From Clostridiales bacterium (GTDB taxonomy: Bacteria > Bacillota > Clostridia > Christensenellales > Aristaeellaceae), in assembly GCA_004556545.1 (NCBI GenBank), contig SFGO01000001.1:62001-126000 (forward strand): a stretch of 64,000 bases of DNA. Reading direction: 5' to 3'. The position numbers were made by a program, and so were the translations under genes. This document shows positions 35,431 through 42,726 of this stretch, in pieces; positions within the stretch are counted from its first letter, which is position 1; each line of letters starts with the position of its first letter. A model generated the notes under the pieces. The model searched no databases and was not told where the DNA came from. It was given only the letters and a program-made list of their open reading frames with translations.

Positions 35431-35459
35431 TTGCGCTTCCGCCGATTCTGTGGTACACT
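35431..35459 (+). promoter_or_regulatory. Sigma-A type promoter of the deaminase gene
   Basis: TTGCGC (35431-35436), 17-bp spacer, TACACT (35454-35459), about 27 bp before the start codon. Confidence 0.6.
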
Positions 35460-35485
35460 TCCTTCCATTACAAGGGGGGATGCCC

Positions 35486-35974
35486 ATGGACCGCTGGGAT
35501 CATCGATTTATGAAAATGGCGTGGCTGATCTCCGAATGGTCCAGCTGCTATCGGCAGGGCCGGAAAATCGGTGCGGTGATCGTCAAGGACAAGCGCATTA
35601 TGACGACGGGCTACAACGGCGCGCCTGCCGGACTTTTGACCTGCAAGGAGCGCGGCGAATGCCTGCGGGATAAGCTGAACGTTCCCTCCGGAACCCGGAC
35701 AGAGCTTTGCTACGCCATCCATGCGGAACAGAACGCCATATTGCAGGCGGCGAAGCTGGGATTGGCCATTGATGGCGCTACCCTCTACTGTACCCATCAG
35801 CCCTGTTCCGTCTGTGCCAAAATGATCATCAATACCGGCATCCGGCGGGTCGTCTATCAGGAGGGCTACCCGGATGAGTTCTCCCGAAAGTTTTTCGAAG
35901 AGACCGGCGTTCTGCTGGAACGCTATCAGCCGGACGAAATGGAACCGAGCGACGAAAACAGTAATAAAGAATAA
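35486..35974 (+). CDS. Deoxycytidylate (dCMP) deaminase family, ComEB-like
   Basis: A 162-residue zinc deaminase that converts dCMP to dUMP for thymidylate synthesis. The zinc site is complete: HAEQNAI (His ligand and catalytic Glu) and CTHQPCSVCAKMI (two Cys ligands), plus the early TGYNGAPAGLLTC segment typical of dCMP deaminase and B. subtilis ComEB. AAGGGGGG lies 6 nt before ATG 35486; ATG 35480 touches it. It is monocistronic, ending in a strong terminator. Whether it also serves competence, as the ComEB name suggests, is unknown. Confidence 0.9.
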   Translation: MDRWDHRFMKMAWLISEWSSCYRQGRKIGAVIVKDKRIMTTGYNGAPAGLLTCKERGECLRDKLNVPSGTRTELCYAIHAEQNAILQAAKLGLAIDGATLYCTHQPCSVCAKMIINTGIRRVVYQEGYPDEFSRKFFEETGVLLERYQPDEMEPSDENSNKE

Positions 35975-35980
35975 GAAATC

Positions 35981-36028
35981 AAAAATGGAACGCTCTTTCG
36001 TTCAGCAGCGAAAGAGCGTTCCATTTTT
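35981..36028. terminator. Bidirectional terminator with 20-bp perfect stem
   Basis: AAAAATGGAACGCTCTTTCG (35981-36000) pairs perfectly with the arm at 36009-36028. The ends give T5 on both strands, serving the deaminase gene and the convergent DUF6062 gene. Confidence 0.93.
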
Positions 36029-36047
36029 CTATCAAGCATAAAACAGC

Positions 36048-36794
36048 TTATTTGGAACTGTCCGGCGTACCGGTGGAAATACAGCGTCCCCGAAGGCGAT
36101 TGGCAGTGCGTTCCAAGGCGTTTCGGCTGTTGCCCCAAGGCTTGGCCTGATTGCGGTAGTCGAATTTCAGGGTAAACCATTCCAGATCCTTTTCATCGGT
36201 TTCCAGCGCGCGGCGCACGTTCGAAAGCACGGAAACGCTGAACTGGCGGTATTTTTCACCGCTCAGGCTTTGGCTGGCCATTTCCAGCAGGTCGGCGGCG
36301 TGGGGGAGGCACAGGCCGTTGGAAGCCTCCCATTTTTTGACAAAGGCCGCATCCGTTTTCCAGAGATGGATGAAGGTATACAGATACCGCTTCATGTGGC
36401 TGTCGATGCCCTCGCAGATCACGCAGCCGCTGCTCAGGGCGCGCAGGGCGGAAACCAGTTCATCCTCTTCGGTGCGTTTGCTGAAAAGGCCGCGTTTGGG
36501 CAGACCATCCGCCTGCTTTTCCAGTTTCTCCAGCTTTTTCAGAAGCTCCTTGGAATGGGAATCTGTCAGAAGCGCGTGGCCCAGACGGTTCTGCATTCCG
36601 AAAAGCTGCTGATGGTGCCGGGCGCAGATACCGGTTTCATTGACCCGAATCCTGGTATCCGGCTCCATCACGCTGCCGCCCAAACTGCGCTCCACCTCTT
36701 GCTGCTCCATCCGCTCGTACAGACTGCAAAACGGACAGGGCGTTTCTTTTTCCATCGCCTCCCATACGGGAATGGTATCCAGATGGTAAATCAT
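36048..36794 (-). CDS. DUF6062-type Cys-rich protein
   Basis: A 248-residue protein of unknown function. Paired cysteines occur at the N-terminus (TPCPFCSLYERME), in the middle (NETGICARHHQQLFG, SSGCVICEGIDSHMKRYL) and later (NGLCLPHAADLLEMA), suggesting metal or Fe-S binding. The rest is helical with EKLEKLEKQADGL coiled-coil character. The start at 36794 has CAAGGAG upstream; the longer open frame covers its promoter. It is divergent from the SPOR gene that opens the hydrogenase region. Confidence 0.75.
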   Translation of the reverse strand: MIYHLDTIPVWEAMEKETPCPFCSLYERMEQQEVERSLGGSVMEPDTRIRVNETGICARHHQQLFGMQNRLGHALLTDSHSKELLKKLEKLEKQADGLPKRGLFSKRTEEDELVSALRALSSGCVICEGIDSHMKRYLYTFIHLWKTDAAFVKKWEASNGLCLPHAADLLEMASQSLSGEKYRQFSVSVLSNVRRALETDEKDLEWFTLKFDYRNQAKPWGNSRNALERTANRLRGRCISTGTPDSSK

Positions 36795-36840
36795 TTTGAT
36801 ATCTCCTTGCAGGTTTTCAGCCGAAAAGAAGGCTGTGTGT

Positions 36841-36869
36841 AGTATAACACGGGCGGGAAAAAATGCAAA
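36841..36869 (-). promoter_or_regulatory. Promoter of the DUF6062 gene
   Basis: On the minus strand TTTGCA (36869-36864), 17 bp, TATACT (36846-36841). Confidence 0.6.
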
Positions 36870-36917
36870 GAAAATCGTTTCTTCGTTCCCTTTCGCGCAT
36901 GTTTGGCGGCGCGGTAC

Positions 36918-36946
36918 TTGCATCTTTCCCAATCATTCGATATAAT
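36918..36946 (+). promoter_or_regulatory. Promoter of the SPOR-DRTGG-hydrogenase-sensor operon
   Basis: TTGCAT (36918-36923), 17 bp, perfect TATAAT (36941-36946). The next six plus-strand genes are tightly spaced with no obvious terminator until the hyd operon promoter. Confidence 0.75.
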
Positions 36947-37042
36947 AAACCCAGAACCAGAAAGCGAAGTCGGATGGCCTATACGGAATAAACGTTTTTT
37001 TCGGTGCATACCCTGCCGTGCAGACGCACGGGAGGGATGAGC

Positions 37043-37870
37043 ATGCAGACGAGAAAAAGGGTTTATCCCAGCGAAAGAAAACCGGCCAAATGGGTCAGTT
37101 ATTCTCTTTTATTTTTATCGGCGGTGATTCTGTTTTCGGGCGTAGCAGCCCGCAGCGGCGGCGATGCGGTGTTTGAAACCGTTGCCACGCCCAGTCCCAT
37201 TCCGCTGGACGCCGCCTTTGACGAAACCCGGGAAACGCGGGAGATCACCTTAAACGGCTCCGTATGGTATGCGCTGCAGCTTGGGGCGTTTGAAACCGAA
37301 GAAGCCGCCGGACAGCTGGCGGAACAGTTTCAGCGCAGGGGAGCCGCCGGATACCTGTGGCCGGAGGAACGCTTCCGGGTGCTGGCGGCGGTCTATCCCG
37401 AAAAGGAAGATGCGCAGGCGGTGCGGCAGCAGCTTCGGGATCAGCACGACGTGGACAGCTATTTATTTGAAATCAGCATTCCGTCTGTTTCCCTGAGAAT
37501 GACCGGCATGCGGGGGCAGATCGACATTCTGGAGGCGGCATTCCTTCATGCGGAAGAGCTGATCCGTCAGATGGAGCGCATCAGTGAAACCCTCGACCGG
37601 CAGGAAATCACTCCGGCAGAGGCGGCGGAGGAACTGAACACGCTCCGGGAACAGGTGGAACTGGTAGCGCTTCGAATGGAGCAGCGGTTCCTGTCGCCGA
37701 GAAACGCCGCCGTTACGGGGCTGATTGGCCTGATGCGCGATTACGCCGCTTTTGCCCGGGAAAAGACCGGGCAGGAAAGCAACGCGCTTCTGAGCCGCCA
37801 GCTCAAATACCAGACGATTCAAACCATCCGTCTGCTTTTGGAACTGACTGATGAATTGAGAAACACATAG
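37043..37870 (+). CDS. SPOR-domain membrane-anchored protein
   Basis: A 275-residue protein with a basic N-terminus and one membrane helix (about residues 18-35), a SPOR-like domain (about 70-145, WYALQLGAFETEEAAGQLAEQF...VLAAVYPEKEDAQAV) and a helical, coiled-coil-like C-terminal part. SPOR domains bind glycan strands lacking peptide stems, at division or sporulation septa. GGAGGG lies 6 nt before ATG 37043; ATG 37037 is an alternative. It stands 10 bp before a DRTGG gene, so it may share a transcript with the hydrogenase sensor genes although no functional link is evident. Confidence 0.82.
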   Translation: MQTRKRVYPSERKPAKWVSYSLLFLSAVILFSGVAARSGGDAVFETVATPSPIPLDAAFDETRETREITLNGSVWYALQLGAFETEEAAGQLAEQFQRRGAAGYLWPEERFRVLAAVYPEKEDAQAVRQQLRDQHDVDSYLFEISIPSVSLRMTGMRGQIDILEAAFLHAEELIRQMERISETLDRQEITPAEAAEELNTLREQVELVALRMEQRFLSPRNAAVTGLIGLMRDYAAFAREKTGQESNALLSRQLKYQTIQTIRLLLELTDELRNT

Positions 37871-37880
37871 GGGGGATACG

Positions 37881-38246
37881 ATGATTACGATCCGGGACCT
37901 GATTTCGATTCTGGACGCAAAAGTGCTTTGCGGCGAGGAACAGCTGGACGAGGAGGTTCGCACGGCCTGCGGCAGCGACCTGATGAGCGACGTCCTCGCT
38001 TTTGTCAAGGACAAGTCCATTCTGATTACCGGGCTGACCAACGTCCATGTGATGCGCACGGCGGAAATGCTGGATATTCACTGCGTGGTGTTTGCCCGGG
38101 GAAAAATCCCGCCCGACGCGGTGCTGGAAGAAGCGCGCGACCTGGGCATTGTGGTTTTGTGTACGCAGCATACCAATTTTACCACCTGCGGCCTTCTGTA
38201 CCAGGCAGGCATCCGTGGCACCGACGTGCGCACCGGCGCAAAATGA
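37881..38246 (+). CDS. DRTGG-domain protein, first copy
   Basis: A 121-residue protein consisting of one DRTGG-like domain, a fold found next to CBS domains and in phosphotransacetylase N-termini and thought to bind a small ligand. Recognisable features are TIRDLISILDAKVLCGEEQLDEEV at the start and SILITGLTNVHVMRTAEMLDIHCVVFARG in the middle. Its C-terminus keeps a Cys-containing TQHTNFTTCGLLYQAG. A diverged second copy stands downstream of the HydS-like gene. Such pairs are a standing feature of clostridial hydrogenase clusters; function is unproven. Confidence 0.85.
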   Translation: MITIRDLISILDAKVLCGEEQLDEEVRTACGSDLMSDVLAFVKDKSILITGLTNVHVMRTAEMLDIHCVVFARGKIPPDAVLEEARDLGIVVLCTQHTNFTTCGLLYQAGIRGTDVRTGAK

Positions 38247-38267
38247 TGGACGAAAGAGAGAAAAATC

Positions 38268-38696
38268 ATGGCAGAGCGTTTATACAGAGACAGCTATGAG
38301 GTGCAGGCTTCGGCCTATGAATCCGCCGGGGACGCCTCCGCCAGCATCAAGCGCAAGCTGAAGCAGATGGGCGTGGACAGCACCATCCTGCGCCGGATCG
38401 CCGTGGCCAGTTATGAAGCCGAGCTGAACCTGATTATACACAGCCAGGGCGGCCAGCTGGTCATGGAAATGACGCCGGAGGAAATCCGGCTGATCTCCCG
38501 CGACGTGGGGCCGGGGATCGCCGATATCGATCAAGCCCTGCAGGAAGGCTTCTCTACCGCCAGCGAGGAAGCGCGGGATCTGGGCTTCGGCGCTGGCATG
38601 GGCTTGCCCAACATGAAGCGGAACGCCGACAGCTTCGATATTTCCAGTAAGCTGGGCGAAGGCACGACAATTCATATGGGGTTCCGTATTGCCTGA
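38268..38696 (+). CDS. GHKL ATP-binding protein, RsbW/RsbT-like
   Basis: A 142-residue protein made only of a GHKL ATPase domain like anti-sigma-factor kinases: the N-box is VASYEAELNLIIHSQGG, the G1 box RDVGPGIADIDQA and the Gly-rich lid LGFGAGMGLPNMKRNADSFDIS. No phospho-acceptor His or dimerisation domain is present, so it could phosphorylate a partner or act as an ATP-dependent switch. Its place between a DRTGG gene and the HydS-like gene suggests signal output from the putative redox sensor. Confidence 0.85.
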   Translation: MAERLYRDSYEVQASAYESAGDASASIKRKLKQMGVDSTILRRIAVASYEAELNLIIHSQGGQLVMEMTPEEIRLISRDVGPGIADIDQALQEGFSTASEEARDLGFGAGMGLPNMKRNADSFDISSKLGEGTTIHMGFRIA

Positions 38697-38763
38697 AGGG
38701 GCGGACGGAATTTATCGGACGAAAAGGGAATAGACCGGACGAAGCAAAGAGGAAATAACCGCC

Positions 38764-40068
38764 ATGAATGAAAGCAGATTTCACTCGGTCCGTCTGGATC
38801 GAGAAAAATGCATGGGATGCACCAACTGTCTGAAGCGCTGCCCCACCGAGGCCATTCGGGTGCGCGGCGGACGGGCACATATTATTGACGAGCGCTGCAT
38901 CGACTGCGGCGAATGCATCCGCGTATGCGATCACCACGCCAAGTACGCCCAGACCGACCCGCTTTCTGTGATCGAGCAGTTCAAATACAAAATCGCCCTT
39001 CCTGCGCCGTCCCTGTACGGACAGTTCAAGCGGCAGATCAGCCGGGAGCAGATTTTGGAAGGTCTCCTGCGCATTGGCTTTGACGATGTTTACGAGGTCG
39101 CCGCAGGGGCGGACATCGTGACCCGCGCGCTGCGGGAAAATATGCGGAGCCTGACGCCGGATCGGTATCCGGTGATTTCGTCGGCCTGCCCGGTCATCGT
39201 TCGCCTGATCCGGGTACGCTTTCCGGAACTGATCTCCCATATTGCGGACGTTCGTCAGCCGATGGAAGTAGCCGCTATGGTAGCCCGCAGCGAATTCTGC
39301 AAGAAAAACCGGGTGGATCCCAAGGATGTGGGGTGCTTTTTCATCACGCCCTGCGCCGCCAAGGTGACGGCTATCCGCAATCCCATGACCATTACCCATT
39401 CGGCGCTGGACGGTGCCATTTCCATGATCGAGATCTACGGGCTGCTGGCCAGTCGAATGAAGAATCTGAATTTCCATGTGGGGCGAACCACCTCCACGGC
39501 CTACGGCGTGGGCTGGGCCAACAGCGGCGGAGAAGCGTCCGCCGTCTGCCCGGAGAACAGCATGGCGGTGGACGGTATTGAAAACGTGATTCGAGTGCTG
39601 GAGGAGATCGAGAACAACAAGCTGCGCAATCTGATGTTCTTCGAGGGAGCGGCCTGTACCGGCGGCTGCGTGGGAGGCCCGCTGACCTTTGAGAACAACT
39701 ACGTCGCCCGCAACGCCATCCGTGCGCTGATGGGCGGCTGCGACCAGACCCATCCCGACGCGGCGGTGGAATCCTCCTACCTGAACAAATACCATCTATA
39801 CACTGACCGAAGCGTCACGCCCAACAGCGTGATGAAGCTGGACGACGATCTGGTGGAAGCCATGCGAAAAATGGAAGAAATGGAAGCTATCGTCCGCAAG
39901 CTGCCGGGCTATGATTGCGGAAGCTGCGGCAGCCCCACCTGCCGCACCTTTGCGGAGGACATCGTGCGGGGCTACTGTACCCAGATGGACTGTATTCACA
40001 TTTTGAAGGACCAGCTGAAAATCATGGCTCAGAAAATGGTGGAGCTGGCCAAAACCACGAGAGAATAG
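38764..40068 (+). CDS. Non-canonical [FeFe]-hydrogenase homologue, putative HydS-type sensor
   Basis: 434 residues. Two ferredoxin clusters open the protein (CMGCTNCLKRCP and CIDCGECIRVCD, about 16-55), then a reduced H-cluster domain, then a C-terminal four-Cys motif (YDCGSCGSPTCRTFAEDIVRGYC). H-cluster motif 1 reads SSACPV: the cluster ligand (C142) is kept but the proton-relay Cys is Ala141. Motif 2 is TPCAAK (C197) and motif 3 EGAACTGGCVGGP (C298, C302), so all four cubane ligands remain. Catalytic hydrogenases have TSCCPxW; putative sensory enzymes such as Thermotoga HydS, as I recall, also have Ala there. It probably senses H2 or redox state for the hyd operon. Its activity is untested. 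Confidence 0.85.
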   Translation: MNESRFHSVRLDREKCMGCTNCLKRCPTEAIRVRGGRAHIIDERCIDCGECIRVCDHHAKYAQTDPLSVIEQFKYKIALPAPSLYGQFKRQISREQILEGLLRIGFDDVYEVAAGADIVTRALRENMRSLTPDRYPVISSACPVIVRLIRVRFPELISHIADVRQPMEVAAMVARSEFCKKNRVDPKDVGCFFITPCAAKVTAIRNPMTITHSALDGAISMIEIYGLLASRMKNLNFHVGRTTSTAYGVGWANSGGEASAVCPENSMAVDGIENVIRVLEEIENNKLRNLMFFEGAACTGGCVGGPLTFENNYVARNAIRALMGGCDQTHPDAAVESSYLNKYHLYTDRSVTPNSVMKLDDDLVEAMRKMEEMEAIVRKLPGYDCGSCGSPTCRTFAEDIVRGYCTQMDCIHILKDQLKIMAQKMVELAKTTRE

Positions 40069-40082
40069 GGGAGTGTTGGATC

Positions 40083-40433
40083 ATGAAAGTCAGAGAATTG
40101 GTGGAAAAAATCGGCGCGCAGGCACTGAGCGGCGAGGAAAATCTGGATGCGGAAATCACCTGCGGCTACAGCTGCGATCTGCTGAGCTGGGTTCTGGCCC
40201 ACGGCAAGCAGGGAATGGGCTGGTGTACGGTGCAGTCTCACGTGAATGTGGTCGCCGTGGCTGTGCTGATGGAAATGGCCTGCGTTATTCTGGTGGAGGA
40301 GGTTCAGCCGGAGGAAGCCACGCTGGCAAAAGCCAGAGAAGAGGGCCTGCCGGTTCTGTCTACCGCTAAGACCGCCTATGAGGTCTGCGGCATCATGAAC
40401 GCGGTCGGCGTTGCCTTCCCGGCCAGAGAGTAA
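40083..40433 (+). CDS. DRTGG-domain protein, second copy
   Basis: A 116-residue paralogue of the DRTGG protein at 37881: KVRELVEKIGAQALSGEENLDAEITCGYSCDLLSWVLAHGK parallels the first copy's start, and VNVVAVAVLMEMACVILVEE its middle. It contains four cysteines. GGGGAG precedes ATG 40083. The two copies bracket the GHKL ATPase and HydS-like genes, suggesting a ligand-sensing or docking role in the same pathway. Confidence 0.82.
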   Translation: MKVRELVEKIGAQALSGEENLDAEITCGYSCDLLSWVLAHGKQGMGWCTVQSHVNVVAVAVLMEMACVILVEEVQPEEATLAKAREEGLPVLSTAKTAYEVCGIMNAVGVAFPARE

Positions 40434-40438
40434 CATCC

Positions 40439-41173
40439 ATGGAACTGTCCTATGATCTGCATATTCACAGCTGTCTGTCTCCCTGCGGAGACGATGAAAT
40501 GACCCCGTGGAACTTAGTAGGCATGGCCAAAGTTTTGGGGCTGGACGCGGTTGCGCTGACCGATCACAATACGGCGCGCAATCTGCCGCAGGCCGTGGCT
40601 GCCGGACAGGAATACGGGGTGATTGTGGTGCCCGGAATGGAAATTTCCAGCAAAGAGGACGTACATATTCTGGGCTATTTTCCCTCGCTGGAGGCGGCGC
40701 TTGAGGCAGGAGAAGAGGTCTACGCCCATCTGCCCGACGTTCGGAACGAACCGACCCTGTTCGGAAATCAGCTGATGATCGGGGAGGAAGATCAGGTGAC
40801 AGGCACGCTGGAAAAGCTGCTCATCAACGCAACCGACCTGACGGTGGAGGCAGTCTGTGCGCTGGTGCTTCGATATGACGGCGTTCCGGTTCCGGCCCAC
40901 ATCAACCGGGGCAGCAACGGCATGATCGGCGCGCTGGGACTGATGCCCTTTCTGCCGGAGCATCCCGTGATTGAGGTCTCGCCCGATGCAGATTGCCCGG
41001 CGTATGCAACGAAAGGCCGGTTTCAGCTTCATTCTTCAGATGCTCACCGGCTGGACGCGCTGAGGGAGCCGCGCTTTTTCATCGAGACAGAAGATAAAAG
41101 CGCGCGGGGAGTATTTCAGTCAATATTGCACAAATTTCATGGGGATTCCCATGAGAAAAGTCGGAATTCATAA
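40439..41173 (+). CDS. PHP-domain phosphoesterase-like protein
   Basis: A 244-residue metal-dependent phosphoesterase-like protein. PHP motifs are DLHIHSCLSPC (metal His), ALTDHNTARNLPQA, VVPGMEIS, PVPAHINRGSNG and the closing SSDAHRLDAL. Proteins of this group sit in hydrogenase clusters of Clostridia and Thermotoga; the substrate is unknown. The gene starts 5 bp after the DRTGG stop and is the last gene before the hydC promoter. Confidence 0.87.
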   Translation: MELSYDLHIHSCLSPCGDDEMTPWNLVGMAKVLGLDAVALTDHNTARNLPQAVAAGQEYGVIVVPGMEISSKEDVHILGYFPSLEAALEAGEEVYAHLPDVRNEPTLFGNQLMIGEEDQVTGTLEKLLINATDLTVEAVCALVLRYDGVPVPAHINRGSNGMIGALGLMPFLPEHPVIEVSPDADCPAYATKGRFQLHSSDAHRLDALREPRFFIETEDKSARGVFQSILHKFHGDSHEKSRNS

Positions 41174-41207
41174 AAATTTGTCGTGCCCGGAGAAAAACAC
41201 GTGCATT

Positions 41208-41259
41208 TTGATGGGGTATGTGCTAAAATATATAAGCCTTGTACATTCATGGAATGTAC
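41208..41259 (+). promoter_or_regulatory. hydCBA promoter with perfect palindromic site
   Basis: TTGATG (41208-41213), 17 bp, TATAAG (41231-41236), then the perfect palindrome GTACATTC-ATG-GAATGTAC (41241-41259) over the expected transcription start. It does not match the Rex or CtsR consensus. The regulator is unknown. Confidence 0.65.
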
Positions 41260-41296
41260 GTTGTTTGCAGTAAAAAATGAGGAGGTCTCGGTTGCC

Positions 41297-41767
41297 ATGT
41301 CCAATCATAACGAAAAGTATGAAAAGCTGGCAAGTGTCATCGAGGAACACAGAACCCAAAAGGGCGGTTTGATGCCTGTGCTTCAGGAAGCTCAAGCCAT
41401 CTTCGGCTGCGTTCCGGTGGACGTGCAGGAAATCATCGCTGAGGGAATGGGCAAAACGCTGAGCGAGGTCTACGGCGTCGCCACGTTCTATTCGCAGTTC
41501 TCTCTGGAGCCCAAGGGCCAGTACGTGTGCGGCGTTTGCCTCGGCACCGCGTGCTACGTCAAGGGTTCTCAGAAGGTGCTGGACAAGCTGGTGGAAGAGC
41601 TTCAGATCGACGTTGGCCGCACCACGGCGGACGGAAAGTTCACCATCCAGGCGACCCGCTGCCTTGGCGCTTGCGGTCTGGCCCCGGTTATGATGATCAA
41701 CGACGAAGTGTACGGCCGTCTGACGCCGGACGAAATTCCCGGCATCCTGGCTACCTATAAGGCCTGA
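41297..41767 (+). CDS. hydC: Hydrogenase subunit HydC, NuoE-like [2Fe-2S] protein
   Basis: A 156-residue thioredoxin-fold [2Fe-2S] subunit of an electron-bifurcating hydrogenase or complex I-like NADH module. Four cluster ligands appear in CGVCLGTACYVKG and ATRCLGACGLAPVM; the N-terminal helical bundle includes LMPVLQEAQAIFGCVP and VYGVATFYSQF. GAGGAGG precedes ATG 41297. It is the first gene of the catalytic operon and was placed there with hydB and hydA downstream. Confidence 0.92.
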   Translation: MSNHNEKYEKLASVIEEHRTQKGGLMPVLQEAQAIFGCVPVDVQEIIAEGMGKTLSEVYGVATFYSQFSLEPKGQYVCGVCLGTACYVKGSQKVLDKLVEELQIDVGRTTADGKFTIQATRCLGACGLAPVMMINDEVYGRLTPDEIPGILATYKA

Positions 41768-41780
41768 CGGGGAAACGGCG

Positions 41781-42332
41781 ATGCGCGATTTATCCATGCA
41801 TGTGCTGGACATCGTCCAGAACAGCATCAAGGCGGGCGCGAAGCTGATTGTCGTTTCCTTTGTAAGGAATGCGGAAGGCATCCTTACCTTTACCGTAAAG
41901 GACGACGGCTGCGGCATGAGCCCCGAGTTTCTGGCACGGGTCACGGATCCCTTCACCACCACGCGCACCACGCGCCGGGTGGGATTGGGAATCCCGATGC
42001 TCAAGCAAAGCGCGGAGGCTGCGGGGGGCGCTTTCTCCCTTGAGAGCGAAGTGGGAAAGGGCACTGTAATCAGCGCCAGCTTTGATCTGCGGAATATCGA
42101 CTGCATCCCCATGGGCGAGCTTTGCGACTCGCTTTTCACCCTTGTCCTTCTGAACCCGGATACGCCTGAATTTGTATTTACGGCGCAGTCGCCGGAGGCA
42201 GAGGCCAAGTTTGACACCCGTATCGTCCGGCAGACCCTTGGCGGGATCAGCCTGAACGAGCCGGATGTCAGCGCCTGGATCAAAGAAAGCATTAACGAAG
42301 AATTGAAACCCATCTTGGAGGTGTTACCATGA
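41781..42332 (+). CDS. GHKL ATP-binding protein in the hyd operon
   Basis: A 183-residue protein with a GHKL ATPase domain in its first 110 residues: N-box MHVLDIVQNSIKAGA, G1 VKDDGCGMSPEF, and lid RRVGLGIPMLKQSAEAAGG, typical of histidine-kinase catalytic domains. It has no histidine-containing dimerisation domain and no sensor; the C-terminal 70 residues are not recognised. Presence inside hyd operons is common in Clostridia, but its role is unknown. Its stop overlaps the next start by 4 bp. Confidence 0.88.
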   Translation: MRDLSMHVLDIVQNSIKAGAKLIVVSFVRNAEGILTFTVKDDGCGMSPEFLARVTDPFTTTRTTRRVGLGIPMLKQSAEAAGGAFSLESEVGKGTVISASFDLRNIDCIPMGELCDSLFTLVLLNPDTPEFVFTAQSPEAEAKFDTRIVRQTLGGISLNEPDVSAWIKESINEELKPILEVLP

Positions 42333-42703
42333 AATCTCTGGCCGAATTGGAAGCTATTCGCCAAAAGACCCTGGAAAAGGTCGCCATGCGTAAGGAAGGC
42401 AGCGACGAGATCCGCGTTGTTGTCGGCATGGCCACCTGCGGTATCGCGGCCGGCGCCCGTCCCGTGATGCTGAAATTTGTGGAAGAAGTCCGCACCCGCA
42501 ACCTGAACAACGTGACCGTGGCCCAGACCGGCTGCATCGGCATGTGCCGCATGGAGCCCATGGTGGACGTGATCGTGCCCGGCAAGGAAAAGGTCACTTA
42601 CGTAAAGGTGACCCCTGAGATGGTCAGCCGCATCGTCGCCGAGCACATCGTGAACGGCCGTGTTGTGACGGAATACACCATCGGCGCCGCCGAAGGCAAA
42701 TAA
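42329..42703 (+). CDS. Thioredoxin-fold [2Fe-2S] ferredoxin-like protein
   Basis: A 124-residue protein like the ferredoxin-domain proteins found between hydC and hydB. The conserved VVGMATCGIAAGARPVM and VAQTGCIGMCRMEPMVDV segments hold only three cysteines (about residues 37, 68 and 72), one fewer than a standard [2Fe-2S] site, unless another residue or a second subunit supplies the last ligand. It likely belongs to the hydrogenase electron-transfer chain or its assembly. Confidence 0.85.
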   Translation: MKSLAELEAIRQKTLEKVAMRKEGSDEIRVVVGMATCGIAAGARPVMLKFVEEVRTRNLNNVTVAQTGCIGMCRMEPMVDVIVPGKEKVTYVKVTPEMVSRIVAEHIVNGRVVTEYTIGAAEGK

Positions 42704-42726
42704 GGATACGCTAAGGAGGAACAAAC

